From positions 1 to 51,495 of the forward strand of contig JAIQZQ010000086.1 of the NCBI GenBank assembly GCA_021777105.1: a stretch of DNA of 51,495 bases, in the 5' to 3' direction. This DNA comes from Candidatus Anammoxibacter sp. GTDB taxonomy: Bacteria > Planctomycetota > Brocadiia > Brocadiales > Anammoxibacteraceae. The translations under genes and the position numbers were made by a program. Of the stretch, positions 1 through 9,186 are shown in pieces. The notes beneath the pieces are model-generated. The model was not told where the DNA came from and ran no database searches. It was given only the letters and a program-made list of their open reading frames with translations. Positions within the stretch are counted from its first letter, which is position 1; every line of letters starts with the position of its first letter.

Positions 1-147
1 GGCGGTGGTGAAGACGTAAGCATTAAAATTCAGTCAATCTTCCTAATAAAGCGCAATGGACGCTTCCAGAGCCAAACGTTTAATTCGCCACCAAAGGTGG
101 CGAGTCTGGTATATATAAAAATATTCCGAAACTTTAGATCACTTTAG
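1..147 (+). CDS. 3-prime end of an unidentified ORF (partial)
   Basis: An open frame enters from the left edge (first codon at base 1) and stops with TAG at 145-147. The visible 48 residues begin GGGEDVSIKIQ and end IFRNFRSL. The stop lies inside a dispersed word repeat (TTTAGATCACTTTAGTCAC, about 133-151), so the last residues may be repeat-encoded. I do not recognise the product. Its position just before cheW makes a chemotaxis protein possible, but nothing in the residues shows it. Confidence 0.25.
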   Translation, partial: GGGEDVSIKIQSIFLIKRNGRFQSQTFNSPPKVASLVYIKIFRNFRSL

Positions 148-286
148 TCACTCTAATTTCGTAATCGTAACCCATTAATATATAAGACTTTCTACTCATT
201 CTGAGAGATAAATTCTCAGAATTACGGTGTAAGAATCTAAAAATTCATTTATATATCTTTAAACCTTAAATTGTTAAACATTATTT

Positions 287-763
287 ATGGAAAATAAAAC
301 TTTTCAAAAGGTAAAACGTCAGTTTTGCGTGTTTTGGCTCTCAAACCGTCTGTTTGGAGTCGACATTTTGCATGTTAAAGAGATCAACCAGGAGATGGAA
401 TTTACGCATGTTTTTCATGCTCCGGAGGAGATCAGAGGCATGGTTAACATTCGCGGAAATATTCATTTAGTAATAGATCTGCCTCTGCTGGTGGGATTGA
501 ATTCGGGACAAATAAATAAACATAGCAGCGTAATCATCTTTAAACAAAAAATAGCGGAGTCATTAGGCGCGCTGGTTGACAAGATTGAAGGCGTGGTTGA
601 AGTGGACCTTGATGCTATTGAATCCATCCCCGTGTCTGAAGGCCCTCAACTTTTAACGGGTGTGTCTAAATGGGGCAACCTTTTGTTTGATATCATTGAT
701 CCCGGGTGTTTTATGAACGTAAGCGTGCAAGAGTTGGCTTCGGGCTTTAAGTCGGATTTGTAA
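287..763 (+). CDS. cheW: CheW-like chemotaxis coupling protein
   Basis: A 158-residue cytoplasmic CheW-domain protein, the usual length for the family. It would link chemoreceptor tips to the kinase CheA. Diagnostic stretches are FCVFWLSNRLFGVDILHVKEI near residues 13-33, the segment with APEEIRGMVNIRG near residues 46-58, and VIDLPLLVGL shortly after. The start ATG follows an AT-rich leader without a clear Shine-Dalgarno. It opens a chemotaxis gene run (receptor, CheR, receptor, receiver, CheB), all on the same strand. CheA, its expected partner, is not in the window and may lie upstream of base 1. Confidence 0.92.
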   Translation: MENKTFQKVKRQFCVFWLSNRLFGVDILHVKEINQEMEFTHVFHAPEEIRGMVNIRGNIHLVIDLPLLVGLNSGQINKHSSVIIFKQKIAESLGALVDKIEGVVEVDLDAIESIPVSEGPQLLTGVSKWGNLLFDIIDPGCFMNVSVQELASGFKSDL

Positions 764-877
764 GGGACTCACCCGGATAAACCGGATAAGTAAAAAGATC
801 GGACTTATATTTTTAAATATTTTGTAAAAAATTGCCAAAATTTAACTTGTAAGATACTAATTTAAGCGATTTAAATA

Positions 878-974
878 CCCCCTCCCACTAAGGGGAGGGG
901 AAAATGAGCGCTGTATTGAAATAAATATATACCGTTTATTTCCCCCTCCCTTGATGGGAGGGGGTAGGGGAGGG
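878..974 (+). repeat. Paired C/G-rich hairpins with a G-quadruplex motif
   Basis: The gap between cheW and the first receptor holds two hairpins. The first has arms CCCCTCCC (879-886) and GGGAGGGG (893-900). The second has a perfect 9-bp stem CCCCCTCCC (942-950) with GGGAGGGGG (956-964). The right side of the second continues as four G tracts (956-974), a canonical G-quadruplex pattern. The same block recurs near 3757-3789 and, inverted, at 37664-37696. A dispersed CCGGATAAACCGGATAAG word precedes it at about 774-791. Confidence 0.75.
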
Positions 975-1028
975 TGATAAGAATCTCTCAATTTAGAAAA
1001 TAGTAATTTTATAAAAGAGGACTTTAAT

Positions 1029-3695
1029 ATGCAATTCTTTTTGAATATGAAAATAGGATTTAAAATACTGGCGGTATTTTTGATTCTGGGAGCCGGGGCG
1101 ATATCAGTTATCGGCTATATTAGTTACGATATTGCCGGCAGTTCATTGAAAACCGAGTCTTTTAATAAACTTACAGCCGCGCGCGAAATGAAAGCGGAGC
1201 AAATTGAAAGTTATTTTCAGGAGATAAGAAAACAGGTTTTAACGTTTTCAGAAAATAAAATGATTATAGACGCCGTCAAGGAGTTTAATAAGGGTTTCAA
1301 TAATGTAGACAAGGAACTCGGAGTAACCGACACGGAGATGGATGCAATTGACTCAAAATTAAAGAGTTATTACGAAGATGAATATCTTAAAAGGTTAAAC
1401 CCAAATCTCCCCGAGCTTGCGTCGTATTCAGATTATCATCCCACGGATAAAAACGCGCGTATACTTCAATATCTATACATAGCGTCAAATCCCGACAAAA
1501 CCGGCTCTAAGCACAAGCTTGATCATCCAGGCGATGTGGGCGGTTACAGCCGGGCTCACAAAAAATATCACCCTATAATTAGAAGCTACCTTGAAAAGTT
1601 CGGATATTACGACATATTTCTGACTGACGTTGAAAATGCCCGCATTATTTATTCCGTATTTAAAGAAGTTGATTTTGGAACATCGTTATTAAAAGGGCCT
1701 TATAAAGAGACAAATCTTGCCGAAGCATACAAGCGGGCAAAAAAAGCAACCAACAGAGATAGTGTTGAACTTAAAGACTTTGCGGCTTATCACCCGTCAT
1801 ATAACGCGCAGGCGTCTTTTATTGCGTCTCCGATTTATGATGGAGACGAGAAAATTGGCGTTGTAATGTTTCAAATGCCGGTTAATAGAATAAACAATAT
1901 AATGACAAACAATGAAGATTGGGAGAAAGCCGGGCTGGGAAAAAGCGGAGAAACATATATTATAGCCGACGACCATACGCTTAGAAGTCAGTCCCGGTTT
2001 TTAATAGAAGATGAGCAAAACTATTATAAAGCGATAAAAGAAGCCGGCGCGTCACAAGGCATGATAAATACGATAAAAAAACTCGGGTCTCCAATAGGAT
2101 TGCAGGAAGTAAAAACGCCGGGGGCCGAATCCGCCATAGGAGGCGAGACAGGCTCCGGTATATTTAAAGATTATAGAAATGTCCCAGTGCTTTCATCTTA
2201 TAAACCTTTAAATATAGAAGATGTAAAGTGGAACATTATGAGCGAAATCGATGAAGCTGAAGCGTTTGAACATGTTTACAATCTTAGAAATAGAATCTTT
2301 TGGTGCGCAGGCATCCTGATGGCGGCAATGGGAGGCATAGTTTACGCTTTTTCAAAAGTAATTACCAACCCGCTGGCCCGTTTGTCAAACACGGTTATTG
2401 AAGTTGAACATACCGGCGACTTTTCTAAACGCATTGATATTGTCGGCAGAGACGAGGTAGGAAGAACGGTTAACGCATTTAACTCCTTAATGAATTCTTT
2501 GGAATCCGCGGTAGTGGGAATTACTGAAGTTGTCAAGGCGTTCAGCAAAGGAAATTTTACCGAAAGCATGTCTGTTGAAGTTAAGGGAGATTTAAAGGCT
2601 GTTAAAGAAGGGATTAACGGATCTTCCAACAGCATAAGCGTGGCAATCGACTCTATTTCTGAAACAATCAGCGCTCTGGGTCATGGCGTATTTGACTATC
2701 ATAATGATGTTAAGCTTGAAGGTGAACTGGGCTTTATGAAAGAGCGGATAGACGAAACCACAAAATCAATTTCAACCATTATGGGGGATATCAATCGCGT
2801 GATGGAGTCGGTCGCGGCCGGCGACCTTACACAGCGCGTAACAATTGAAGCTAACGGGGATTTAAATAAACTTAAAGAGCGCATAAATAGTTCTATCTGC
2901 GATCTTTCAAAAACATTGTCAAATACTATGGAGAAAACTCATCATGTTGCGGTGGCCGCCGGGCAGAGCAGCTCCGCTGTCGGCCAGATATCTGAGGGGG
3001 CTCAAAACCAGATGCGCTCTATTAGTGAAATTGCCGCGACAATCAATCAAACCAACACCTCTACCGATGAAGTGTGCCAAAATGTCGCAGGAGCAAACAT
3101 GAACGCGCAACAAATTACAAAAAACGTAAACAACTGCAAAGCAAAAATCGACAATTTAGTTGAAATAGTAAGAGTCATTGCGCAAAACAGCGAGGAAATA
3201 GGCAAAATTACCGACGTTATTGAAACAATAGCCAATAAAACAAATATGTTGTCTTTAAACGCCGCTATTGAGGCGGCGGGAGCGGGAGAACACGGGAAAG
3301 GTTTCGCTGTTGTAGCCGACGAAGTGCGTAAGCTGGCGGAGCAATCTGCAAATTCAGCCCAAAATATCGCAGGCTTGATTGAGCAGGCGGTTAACGAAAC
3401 CGGGCGCGCCGTCAGTTCGGTAAATGAAGTCGATAGCGATATGGAAACAATTACTGTTGAAGTAGCCAAAAGCGACAAAATGTTAGAGCAGATTGCCTCC
3501 ATTACTGAAAAACAGAGCCGCGCAATGCAACAGGTCAGCGAAAACGTAACAACGTTAAATCAAATAGGCGAGACAAATGCCACTGCGACTGAAGAGATTA
3601 CCGCGACAGTAATGGACCTTTCAAGGTTGGCGCAAGAGACTAAGGATGAAATAGAAAAGTTCAGATTAAACGGCCATTGCAATTCAATTGTTTAA
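1029..3695 (+). CDS. Methyl-accepting chemotaxis protein with periplasmic sensor and tandem HAMPs
   Basis: An 888-residue inner-membrane chemoreceptor. TM1 is at about residues 9-31 and TM2 at about 423-446, enclosing a periplasmic sensor of roughly 390 residues that looks Cache-like. After TM2 come a canonical HAMP (ITNPLARLSNTVIEVE onward) and two further HAMP-like repeats, including one with ESVAAGDLTQRV. The signalling hairpin tip with EAAGAGEHGKGFAVVADEV is near residues 745-765. The protein ends FRLNGHCNSIV, without the NWETF-type CheR tether. AGAGG at about 1015-1020 precedes the ATG. The HAMP and signalling half is nearly the same as in the receptor at 5160-7619, so the two look like paralogues or products of gene conversion. 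The ligand is unknown. Confidence 0.92.
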   Translation: MQFFLNMKIGFKILAVFLILGAGAISVIGYISYDIAGSSLKTESFNKLTAAREMKAEQIESYFQEIRKQVLTFSENKMIIDAVKEFNKGFNNVDKELGVTDTEMDAIDSKLKSYYEDEYLKRLNPNLPELASYSDYHPTDKNARILQYLYIASNPDKTGSKHKLDHPGDVGGYSRAHKKYHPIIRSYLEKFGYYDIFLTDVENARIIYSVFKEVDFGTSLLKGPYKETNLAEAYKRAKKATNRDSVELKDFAAYHPSYNAQASFIASPIYDGDEKIGVVMFQMPVNRINNIMTNNEDWEKAGLGKSGETYIIADDHTLRSQSRFLIEDEQNYYKAIKEAGASQGMINTIKKLGSPIGLQEVKTPGAESAIGGETGSGIFKDYRNVPVLSSYKPLNIEDVKWNIMSEIDEAEAFEHVYNLRNRIFWCAGILMAAMGGIVYAFSKVITNPLARLSNTVIEVEHTGDFSKRIDIVGRDEVGRTVNAFNSLMNSLESAVVGITEVVKAFSKGNFTESMSVEVKGDLKAVKEGINGSSNSISVAIDSISETISALGHGVFDYHNDVKLEGELGFMKERIDETTKSISTIMGDINRVMESVAAGDLTQRVTIEANGDLNKLKERINSSICDLSKTLSNTMEKTHHVAVAAGQSSSAVGQISEGAQNQMRSISEIAATINQTNTSTDEVCQNVAGANMNAQQITKNVNNCKAKIDNLVEIVRVIAQNSEEIGKITDVIETIANKTNMLSLNAAIEAAGAGEHGKGFAVVADEVRKLAEQSANSAQNIAGLIEQAVNETGRAVSSVNEVDSDMETITVEVAKSDKMLEQIASITEKQSRAMQQVSENVTTLNQIGETNATATEEITATVMDLSRLAQETKDEIEKFRLNGHCNSIV

Positions 3696-3702
3696 TCATT
3701 TA

Positions 3703-3843
3703 TTACCGAGGACAAAAATAAAGCTACTATTTTGAATCTAAATATTTCCTTTAATTCCCCCTCCCTTGAGGGGAGGGGTTAGGGGAGGGTGATAAAAATC
3801 GCGCAAGTTATGAATAGTATCATTTGCTTGACCTAGGTAGTAA
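3703..3843 (+). repeat. MITE-like element, copy A (about 141 bp)
   Basis: This segment starts 8 bp after the receptor stop. It matches, in inverted orientation, 37612-37751 along its whole length. Shared parts in order are TTAC(C/T)GAGG(A/G)CA, AATAAAGCTACTAT, TTCCTTTAATTCCCCCTCCC, the hairpin/G-tract core (3757-3789), GTGATAAAAATCGCGCAA, a TATCATxTGCTT patch and CCTAGGTAGTAA. The two ends are imperfect inverted repeats (TTACCGAGGACA and, reversed, TTACTACCTAGGTCA). TA flanks both ends here, which could be a target duplication. No ORF is inside, so it would be non-autonomous. Confidence 0.7.
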
Positions 3844-3864
3844 TAAAATATATGTGATAACACA

Positions 3865-5052
3865 ATGAGCAAAAAACTAGACGAGACTTTAAAAGAGTTG
3901 CGGCGAAGGATGGCTCTGCTTAACCCGGGTCAACAGGGCGATAGGCAAACAAGGGCCACAGAGATCAAGTCGCAACCAATCATAGATAATAAGAGTATTA
4001 CTCTAAATGACGGAAACCCGTTTAAACCAGGAAAAATTGGGGCGCCTATACATGCGTTATTGGTTGAACGCTTGCTTTTGGCTATCAGGAAAAGGTGCGG
4101 CATTAGCAGGTCTGATGATTTAAATAGAAAACTGCACAGATTTTTCGACGGTAAAACCGAGGGCTATGAAAGCCTTGAAGAGTGGGTGACCCATATGGAG
4201 TCTCTAGACGCTAATTCGGCGGAGTGGGTAGCTTTTGTAGAATCAATATTAATCCATGAAACATATTTTTATAGAGACAAGGGCCAATTGGATGATATTC
4301 GTTTTAATACGCTTCCTCCTATTATATTAAAAAAAAAAATGGGACTTTCGCCTAGTTTACGAATCTGGTCGGCGGCGTGTTCAACAGGCGAAGAAACATA
4401 CACTATTGCAATGTTGGCGCTGGAGGCTTTAATCAAATCCGGCGAGGCAACGGAAACAAGTCCCGGCAATATTAATGTTAAACCGGAATGGAATATAGAA
4501 ATCCTGGGAACGGATATATCATGGGTTTCCATAATTAAAGCTAATGAAGCAAGCTATGTAACATATGGCCTTTCCGCATTTCGCGACATGCCTAATGAAC
4601 TTGAAAGATTTTTTGAGCCTAAAGGCGATTCAAAAATTGGCGACCGAAGGCAAGACGGCAACGATAGGCGAGGCGTATTAAAAAGAGCGGGCCAAAATAA
4701 CGGCGAAAGAAGAGAAGATAAAAATGATAGAAGAAAAAGGTTTTATCAGAGCAAGTATTTACAGGTAAAACAAGATATCAGAAAATTGGCCAAATTTAAA
4801 ACTCATAATCTTTTTTCAGGAACCCCGCCCGGCAGTGGGTATGACATTATATTTTGCCGCAACGCTCTCATTTACTTTGACAACGAAGGCAAAAGACAAA
4901 TTCAGTTATTGCTTGCCGGCGCGCTTGCGCCCGGGGGGTATCTGGTTTTAGGGCCATCGGACACCTTGTTATTGCCGGATTTTTTTGAAACAAAACGGAG
5001 CAAAAACGCATTGTATTATCAAAAAAATCAGAGCCTTGCCGTTAATCTTTAA
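3865..5052 (+). CDS. cheR: CheR-type chemoreceptor protein-glutamate methyltransferase
   Basis: A 395-residue protein longer than typical CheR (about 280). It would methylate receptor glutamates with S-adenosylmethionine in the cytoplasm. Motifs seen are HETYFYRD, the SAM-binding stretch IWSAACSTGEETYTIAML near residues 167-184, ILGTDIS, DIIFCRNALIYFD and GGYLVLGPSDTL near the C-terminus. Two additions are odd: a polar N-terminal tail of about 60 residues, and an insert near residues 253-293 rich in DRR/ERR repeats (GDRRQDGNDRRG, GERREDKNDRRKR) between ERFFEPKGD and FYQSKYLQV. The insert is probably a disordered, positively charged linker. The ATG at 3865 sits 21 bp past the MITE-like element, which must therefore carry or border the promoter region. 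Confidence 0.92.
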   Translation: MSKKLDETLKELRRRMALLNPGQQGDRQTRATEIKSQPIIDNKSITLNDGNPFKPGKIGAPIHALLVERLLLAIRKRCGISRSDDLNRKLHRFFDGKTEGYESLEEWVTHMESLDANSAEWVAFVESILIHETYFYRDKGQLDDIRFNTLPPIILKKKMGLSPSLRIWSAACSTGEETYTIAMLALEALIKSGEATETSPGNINVKPEWNIEILGTDISWVSIIKANEASYVTYGLSAFRDMPNELERFFEPKGDSKIGDRRQDGNDRRGVLKRAGQNNGERREDKNDRRKRFYQSKYLQVKQDIRKLAKFKTHNLFSGTPPGSGYDIIFCRNALIYFDNEGKRQIQLLLAGALAPGGYLVLGPSDTLLLPDFFETKRSKNALYYQKNQSLAVNL

Positions 5053-5159
5053 ATTTAAACATCTATTCAGAGTAAAAATAACAATAGAATTCAAAAATTA
5101 AAAATTTTAATCAAAACTTTAGATCACTTTAGTCACTTTTCCGGTTTAGGAGGAATATT

Positions 5160-7619
5160 ATGAAAGTTGGAACCAGATTGTATAGCAGTTTTATCGGCAT
5201 AGCATTGATACTTGTAATTGTTGGAGTTATTGGAATTGTCGGCATAAATCAAATTCGGGGCAAGGTAAGCTCCGTCGTTGAAACCGCGCCGCTAATAGAC
5301 GCTTCAATGAAGATGGCAATAGCGGCGACAAAAGACAGGTTGATGATTATGGAGCTAATGACTACGACAAGCAATGAAGAATTAGATACTTTTTGGAAAG
5401 AACACATAGGTATTGTTAATAATTTTAACGCCTACGGGGAGGCGATCCTAAACGGAAAAGAAACTGAAGAAGGCACAATTTACGCTACTAAAAATACGGC
5501 TTTAAAAAAAATAGTAAAAAACGCAAAAAATTATCATGATAATGAGTTTCAACCCCGCATAGATCAAATTAAAGAGTTAATGATGAAAAAATTTGTTTTA
5601 AAAGATAAATCTATTGAGACAATTGCGGAATTGGAAGCTAAATTTGACGAGTTGTTGATTGATCTTAGAAATTTTGAAGACGGCGTTAAAGATCAAATAA
5701 AAAACAAAATAGAATTGGGAACTACCGCCGATGAGATTTTGGCTACAGAAAATACATGGGCGGATATGGCGATGGAAATGAAGACTTCTTTGGCAATGGT
5801 TCTTATATATATTGAAAAGTATGCCAGGATAACGGAAAAAAGCTCTTTTGACGATATTGATAAATTGTTTCATGCGCATATTGAGGAGTTAGATGAATGG
5901 ATTGGAGCGCTGTTAAATGGAGCCGAGACTGTAGAGGGAAATATTGCGCCTGTTAACAATAGAGATTTAAAAAATATGACGTTAGCTATTGAAAAGAAAG
6001 TGAATGAAATAATTAAACCGGTTACTCTTGAAGTTATGGGCATTCTAAAGCAAATTGTTGATATAGAGACAAAATTGGGAGTAGTAGATGAAGAAGCTGA
6101 TGAAAACGGCGAAAAGCTGGCGGCTATTCTTAAAGGAATTGAAAATGGAGCTAAAGAGGAAATAGGCGCAACACAAGCCGGCGCGCAGGGCATTACAGAG
6201 ACCTCCTCTTTTATATTAATAGTTGTAACCTCTGTTGGCCTGGCCATAGCTATCGCCTTAAGCTTTTTTATTACAAGAGCTATCGCCCGCCCTCTTAAAC
6301 AGCTTTCAGACACCGTAATTGATGTAGAGCATAACGGCGACTTTTCTAAAAGAATAAATGTTAAAAGCAATGATGAGGTTGGTCAAACCGTTTTTGCTTT
6401 TAACTGCCTTATGGAATCATTACAATCCGCTATCAGCGGCATTACCGACACCATGAGGGCGTTGTCTTTGGGAGACTTTTCTAAACATATCGCTATAGAG
6501 CTTAAAGGAGATCTTGACGCGCTTAAAAAAGCGGTAAACGGTTCGTGCACAAGCGTCAGCAGCGCAATGGATTGTATACTTGCAACCGCCGACCAACTTA
6601 AGAGCGCTGATTTCGCCGGGTTTGATAAAACGGATAGAGTAAAATTAGAGGGAGAACTGCAAACAATTAACAATAATATGAATAACGCTGTTCAATCTAT
6701 ATCAACCGTTATGAAGGATATTAATCGCGTCATGAAAGCCGTGGCAACCGGCGACCTTACTCAGCGAGTATCGGTTGACGCGAAAGGGGATATAAACAAA
6801 TTAAAAGACCGCATAAACAATTCGGTCGACGCTTTATCGAAAACATTAGCCAATACAATGGAGAAGACTCATCATGTCGCTGTAGCCGCCGGACAGAGCA
6901 GCTCCGCGGTTGGCCAGATATCTGACGGGGCGCAGAACCAGATGCATTCGATAAATGAAATAGCAACTGCAATTAAAGAGACCAACTCGGCAACTGAGGA
7001 AGTTTGCCAAAATATCTCAAAAGCCGGCAACAACGCGCAACAAATTACACAAAGCGTTAACAAATGCAAATTAAAGATTGATAATCTGGTGGAAGTGGTA
7101 AAAGTAATAGCTCAAAATAGCGAAGAGATAGGCAAAATTACCGACGTTATTGAAACAATTGCCAATAAAACAAATATGCTGTCTCTTAATGCGGCTATTG
7201 AAGCCGCAGGAGCCGGGGAACACGGCAAAGGTTTTGCCGTAGTGGCGGATGAGGTTCGTAAACTGGCGGAACAGTCGGCAAATTCAGCCCAAAATATAGC
7301 TGAATTGATTGAACAGGCAGTGAGTGAAGCCGGACGCGCCGTAAGCTCGGTAACGGAAGTCAATAGCGATATGGAAACTATAACAGTGGAGGTCGACAAA
7401 AGCGACAAGATGTTAGAACAGATAGCCGCTATTACTGAAGAGCAAAGCGCCGCAATGCAACAGGTAAGCGCCAATGTTTCGACATTAAATCAAATCGGCG
7501 AAACAAACGCAGCAGCCACTGAAGAGATTACAGCCACGGTAATGGACCTCTCAAGATTGGCAAAAGAGACTAAGGATGAGATAGAAGTGTTCAAGTTAAA
7601 TGGAAAGCTAAATAGCTAA
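5160..7619 (+). CDS. Methyl-accepting chemotaxis protein with helical periplasmic sensor
   Basis: An 819-residue chemoreceptor. TM1 is at about residues 9-31. The periplasmic part, about 320 residues, is strongly helical with many charged residues (ELMTTTSNEELDTFW, GKETEEG) and resembles four-helix-bundle sensors, possibly two repeated modules because ALLNGAETVEGNI echoes AILNGKETEEGTI. TM2 is at about 350-375, followed by HAMP, two HAMP-like repeats and a signalling hairpin with EAAGAGEHGKGFAVVADEV. GGAGG at about 5149-5153 gives a good start. There is no CheR pentapeptide. The C-terminal half is nearly the same as in the receptor at 1029-3695, while the sensors are unrelated. Confidence 0.92.
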   Translation: MKVGTRLYSSFIGIALILVIVGVIGIVGINQIRGKVSSVVETAPLIDASMKMAIAATKDRLMIMELMTTTSNEELDTFWKEHIGIVNNFNAYGEAILNGKETEEGTIYATKNTALKKIVKNAKNYHDNEFQPRIDQIKELMMKKFVLKDKSIETIAELEAKFDELLIDLRNFEDGVKDQIKNKIELGTTADEILATENTWADMAMEMKTSLAMVLIYIEKYARITEKSSFDDIDKLFHAHIEELDEWIGALLNGAETVEGNIAPVNNRDLKNMTLAIEKKVNEIIKPVTLEVMGILKQIVDIETKLGVVDEEADENGEKLAAILKGIENGAKEEIGATQAGAQGITETSSFILIVVTSVGLAIAIALSFFITRAIARPLKQLSDTVIDVEHNGDFSKRINVKSNDEVGQTVFAFNCLMESLQSAISGITDTMRALSLGDFSKHIAIELKGDLDALKKAVNGSCTSVSSAMDCILATADQLKSADFAGFDKTDRVKLEGELQTINNNMNNAVQSISTVMKDINRVMKAVATGDLTQRVSVDAKGDINKLKDRINNSVDALSKTLANTMEKTHHVAVAAGQSSSAVGQISDGAQNQMHSINEIATAIKETNSATEEVCQNISKAGNNAQQITQSVNKCKLKIDNLVEVVKVIAQNSEEIGKITDVIETIANKTNMLSLNAAIEAAGAGEHGKGFAVVADEVRKLAEQSANSAQNIAELIEQAVSEAGRAVSSVTEVNSDMETITVEVDKSDKMLEQIAAITEEQSAAMQQVSANVSTLNQIGETNAAATEEITATVMDLSRLAKETKDEIEVFKLNGKLNS

Positions 7620-7679
7620 TATTTTCGAGCCTTTAATACGCAAATTTATACTTCCCTAAAATTTAAAAGAGTTTTATTT

Positions 7680-8099
7680 ATGCTAAAAGGAAATATATTG
7701 GTAATAGATGATGAGGATACATTGTGCGGTTTACTTGAACAATTCCTGGAATTAAACGGTTTATGTGTGACTTGCATAAACGATAGTTCAGAGGCCTTAA
7801 AAGAGATTAAAATGAAAAAAGATTATGACGTAATTATTGCTGACATACTAATGCCGGAAATATCAGGGTTGGATCTTTTAAGAGCTTCAAATGAGCAGAC
7901 CATGAACTATCAATTTATTTTAATTACCGGTTTTGCCCGTCTAATATCAAATGATGTTTTAAAACCGCTTAATCCTTTCAGTTTAATTAAAAAGCCGTTT
8001 GATTTGAAAACTTTAATAACAACAGTAGAGGATGCGTTAAAAAAAAGGCGAGAGATCCATAGAGGAAATTCAGGAGACAATAAATCTGCCGGCTTATAA
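7680..8099 (+). CDS. Single-domain response regulator receiver
   Basis: A 139-residue stand-alone receiver with all key residues: acidic pair D10 D11, phosphoacceptor D55 in IIADILMPE, T83 in LITGF and K105 in KKPFDL. It has no output domain and could act CheY-like or as a phosphate sink. It lies 60 bp after the second receptor and 31 bp before cheB, so it is probably cotranscribed. It resembles the receiver at 11465-11860 in its motifs (ISGLDLL, VILVTGF-type and KPFxLE stretches), which suggests a duplication. The residue pattern is nearer to regulators of the AtoC/NtrC receiver class than to classical CheY, so naming it cheY would be unsafe. Confidence 0.88.
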   Translation: MLKGNILVIDDEDTLCGLLEQFLELNGLCVTCINDSSEALKEIKMKKDYDVIIADILMPEISGLDLLRASNEQTMNYQFILITGFARLISNDVLKPLNPFSLIKKPFDLKTLITTVEDALKKRREIHRGNSGDNKSAGL

Positions 8100-8130
8100 G
8101 CGGCTGTCGATTTGAACCTTAAAAACATTT

Positions 8131-9186
8131 ATGCGAAATAAAAAGATTAAACTACTTATTGTAGACGACTCCGGATTTATGCGCATTGCCATTCGCAAAA
8201 TGGTTGAACGCGCCGGCAATATCGAAGTAATAGCTGAGGCTGGAAACGGACGAATAGCTCTGGAAATGGCTAAAGAATGCCAACCGGACGTAATTACCAT
8301 GGATGTTGAAATGCCGGAGATGGACGGACTGGAAGCAACGCGTGAAATTATGCGAATCGCCCCGAAACCAATTATAATGGTTAGCAGTATGACACAGACA
8401 GGCGCGGAAACAACAATTAAAGCGCTGGAACTGGGCGCGGTTGATTTTCTTTCCAAATCGTCATCATATGTGCAATTGGATATCGTGCAAATTGAGCAGG
8501 AACTTGTCGCAAAGATAAATTATTGGGCAAACAATCCTTTAAATGCTATAGGTATTAAAACAAAAACAATGAAAAACGATGCGTTAAGCGCTAAAATAAA
8601 AAAAACTGTTCCGCCAAAGAGAGTTGATTTGGTTGTAATAGGCGTTTCCACCGGAGGCCCTAAAATATTGCCGGATGTTTTGCGCCCAATGGGCGTTTTA
8701 TCTTGCCCCGTTGTTGTTGCCCAGCATATGCCTGATATGTTTACCGGGGCTTTTGCAAACCGGTTGAACAAGGAGATGTCTTTAAATGTTGTTGAAGGCC
8801 GGCACGGCATGGAGTTGACACCCGGCATGGTTGTGATAGCCAAGGGCGGAACTGATAGTGTTGTTCATCGATCGTTATCGGGCGTTCTTGTATTGCATGT
8901 GAAGTTTAGACAAGACGCCCCTGTTCATCCATGGATTGATCCGTTGTTTCAGTCCGCGCTACGGAACGCTAAGTCTCCTGTTGCGGTAATTCTCACAGGC
9001 ATGGGCAGCGACGGCACAAAAGGCGCAATTGAATTTTCTAAAAAAGGATTGCCTGTTTTAGCTCAGGAACCTGATAGTTGCGTTGTAGACGGCATGCCCT
9101 CTTCAGCTATTAATGCCGGAGCAGTGACGGATGTTTTAAGCCTTGATCAAATCGGCGGCCGATTGGCTAAATGGGATAAAAATTAA
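8131..9186 (+). CDS. cheB: CheB chemotaxis protein-glutamate methylesterase
   Basis: A 351-residue protein of normal CheB length. The N-terminal receiver has D12 D13, phosphoacceptor D58 (ITMDVEMPEMDG) and the SSMT motif. A linker of about 35 residues leads to the methylesterase domain, whose catalytic triad is readable: S173 in GVSTGGP, H199 in AQHMPDMF and D294 in TGMGSDGTKG. It removes methyl groups (and deamidates glutamines) from the chemoreceptors, opposing the CheR at 3865-5052. The ATG at 8131 has no strong ribosome-binding site; the gene sits 31 bp after the receiver gene and is probably translated from the same message. Confidence 0.95.
   Translation: MRNKKIKLLIVDDSGFMRIAIRKMVERAGNIEVIAEAGNGRIALEMAKECQPDVITMDVEMPEMDGLEATREIMRIAPKPIIMVSSMTQTGAETTIKALELGAVDFLSKSSSYVQLDIVQIEQELVAKINYWANNPLNAIGIKTKTMKNDALSAKIKKTVPPKRVDLVVIGVSTGGPKILPDVLRPMGVLSCPVVVAQHMPDMFTGAFANRLNKEMSLNVVEGRHGMELTPGMVVIAKGGTDSVVHRSLSGVLVLHVKFRQDAPVHPWIDPLFQSALRNAKSPVAVILTGMGSDGTKGAIEFSKKGLPVLAQEPDSCVVDGMPSSAINAGAVTDVLSLDQIGGRLAKWDKN

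Noticed and set aside
2342..7474. Minus-strand ORFs of 60-166 codons in the receptor genes
   Set aside because: Shadows of the strongly helical receptor coding frames on the opposite strand.
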